A stretch of 14,529 nucleotides of DNA from contig CALEWF010000051.1 of NCBI GenBank assembly GCA_937925455.1, positions 1 through 14,529 on the forward strand. Direction: 5' to 3'. Below are positions 13,474 to 14,529 of the stretch, piece after piece. Position 1 is the stretch's first letter; each line of letters starts with the position of its first letter. The notes below the pieces were generated by a model. It was not told where the DNA came from. It saw only the letters and a program-made list of their open reading frames with translations, and searched no databases. This stretch comes from an uncultured Flavobacteriales bacterium. GTDB lineage: Bacteria; Bacteroidota; Bacteroidia; CAIKAF01. The position numbers and the translations under genes are program-made.

Positions 13474-14529
13474 CAAGATTTTAATTTCGGTACGGCGGTT
13501 TTGCTGATGTTCTTCTTCAGAACAATTTACACCGTTGGAACAACGATTCACCAATTGTTTTTCGCCGTAGCCTTTAGCTATGATGTTTTCTTTCTTTACG
13601 CCTTTACTAATCAAATAATTTACGGCAGACTCAGCTCTTTTTTGTGATAGTTTTAGGTTATAAGAATCAGAGGCTCTTGAATCTGTATGAGAACTTAACT
13701 CCACTTTGATGTTTGAATTTTCAATTAAGAACGCAGCCAATTTATCTAGTTCAACCATACTTTCAGGGCGTAAATCTGCTTTTCCTAAATCATAGAATAT
13801 ATTATTTACCACAAACTTATCCCCTTTCTTCATTTTTTCAAGTTTGGTATCCAATGCCAAGTTTTCCAAACATTTATCACTTAAATCAACTGTTTGAACG
13901 TATTTTAAAAATCCGGGAGAAGAAATTTCAATTTCGTAATCATAGCCTCTTTCAAGAAGGGTATCAATCATTCCATTTTTGGCGTTGAATGAAAACGAAT
14001 TGCTTTTATCCAAATTTGTAATCACCACTTTGACATCATGCAATGGTATATCACTTTTTGCATCTTTAACTAAAGATTTAAATCGAATTTTTAAAGGCTG
14101 TAATAAAACTTCTTCTTTAAATACTTCAGATTTGTTTTTTCCCAAAGTAGATATTTTGTGTTCTGTTTTAGAAATATAACCATCTTTCTCAACCATAATC
14201 TCGAATAATCCATTTCGAGGTAAATTGATAGAAATATTACCGTTTATATCTGTTGAAAATTTTTGAACCGATTGACTATTCAAATTTTTTAAAATAATGG
14301 TAGATTCAGATAAAGGCGAATTTTTACAATCGTCAATCAAGGCTGTAATGTCTAGTCTGAATTGAGGTAACTCAAACTTTGCTTCAAAAATTTTATCAAC
14401 ATTATCCTCGCGGTCAGAAGTAAAAAATGATTTTTTATTCTTATAGTCTATGATTAATGAAAAATCATCGGCATTAGAATTGACACCTTTCCCAATATTA
14501 TCAACATAATTAAAATTGGTATTGGTAAT
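13462..14529 (-). CDS. OmpA-family protein with carboxypeptidase-regulatory-like domains (N-terminal part outside window)
   Basis: The frame is open from the window edge (14529) to the TAA at 13462-13464: 355 residues of a longer protein. The true start is not in the window; the TTG at 14338-14340 is internal. The visible N-terminal part (GVNSNADDFSLIIDYKNKKSFFTSDRED) resembles the last blade of a PD40/WD40-like propeller. Two carboxypeptidase-regulatory-like beta-sandwich repeats follow (DITALIDDCKNSPLSES..., FKSLVKDAKSDIPLHDV...). The C-terminus is an OmpA peptidoglycan-binding domain (NNIFYDLGKADLRPESMVELDKL, TDSRASDSYNLKLSQKRAESAV, a Cys pair in RCSNGVNCSEEE, QQNRRTEI). Propeller-CRD-OmpA is the order in PorE, which links the type IX secretion system to peptidoglycan, but other Bacteroidota OmpA proteins share it. 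Confidence 0.88.
   Translation of the reverse strand: MTNTNFNYVDNIGKGVNSNADDFSLIIDYKNKKSFFTSDREDNVDKIFEAKFELPQFRLDITALIDDCKNSPLSESTIILKNLNSQSVQKFSTDINGNISINLPRNGLFEIMVEKDGYISKTEHKISTLGKNKSEVFKEEVLLQPLKIRFKSLVKDAKSDIPLHDVKVVITNLDKSNSFSFNAKNGMIDTLLERGYDYEIEISSPGFLKYVQTVDLSDKCLENLALDTKLEKMKKGDKFVVNNIFYDLGKADLRPESMVELDKLAAFLIENSNIKVELSSHTDSRASDSYNLKLSQKRAESAVNYLISKGVKKENIIAKGYGEKQLVNRCSNGVNCSEEEHQQNRRTEIKILEVR

Noticed and set aside
14338..14340. TTG as start of the OmpA-family protein
   Set aside because: The frame stays open to the window edge with recognisable PD40-like sequence upstream, so this codon is internal.
1..14529. CRISPR array, tRNA, rRNA, transposase or prophage
   Set aside because: No regularly spaced short repeats, cloverleaf sequences, rRNA motifs or transposase/integrase signatures were seen on either strand.

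Overview
The window looks like chromosomal DNA from a member of the Bacteroidota. It is AT-rich and lacks Shine-Dalgarno sites. Several gene starts are preceded by the TAnnTTTG -7 box typical of that phylum. The gene content fits too: a recF / TPR protein / ribH cluster, an OmpA protein with carboxypeptidase-regulatory-like domains, and outer-membrane barrel proteins. The exact lineage cannot be fixed from the sequence alone; an environmental sphingobacterial, chitinophagal or saprospiral type organism is my guess.

Layout. 1-913: the N-terminal 304 codons of recF on the minus strand, cut by the window edge. 1045-2242, plus strand: a membrane-anchored TPR protein and ribH. 2243-2785, minus strand: a membrane-anchored Bcp/PrxQ-type peroxiredoxin whose stop codon abuts the ribH stop. 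2786-3282: non-coding and packed with repeats. 3283-4521, plus: a MacB/FtsX-type permease. 4560-7160, minus: a MATE transporter and, downstream of it, a secreted outer-membrane barrel protein. 7161-7553: non-coding, with a second copy of one repeat family. 7554-10654, plus: recG and a nitronate-monooxygenase-like flavoprotein. 10655-10823: a second copy of the other repeat family. 10824-13434, plus: an Hsp15-like S4 RNA-binding protein and a PIF1-like helicase. 13462 to the end, minus: an OmpA-family protein, cut by the window edge.

The genes are mostly housekeeping: DNA repair and replication-fork rescue (recF, recG, PIF1-like helicase), riboflavin synthesis, peroxide defence, ribosome rescue (Hsp15-like), drug/toxin export and the cell envelope. 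I see no phage, IS transposase, CRISPR array, tRNA or rRNA.

The most interesting signal is not a gene. A GC-rich element of about 142 nt occurs twice in the same orientation (3040-3182 and 10663-10804), each time upstream of a plus-strand gene. Over the central 126 positions the copies align without gaps at about 82% identity. Many of the differences fall as compensatory pairs in one long hairpin, while the hairpin loop and a downstream 16-nt block are identical. That points to selection on a fold: a structured RNA, or a hairpin-bearing mobile or palindromic DNA element. A second, separate repeat family (71-bp cores at 2931-3001 and 7341-7411, each with a shared 20-bp companion upstream) also shows about 82% identity. 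The two families meet in the 2862-3231 cluster.
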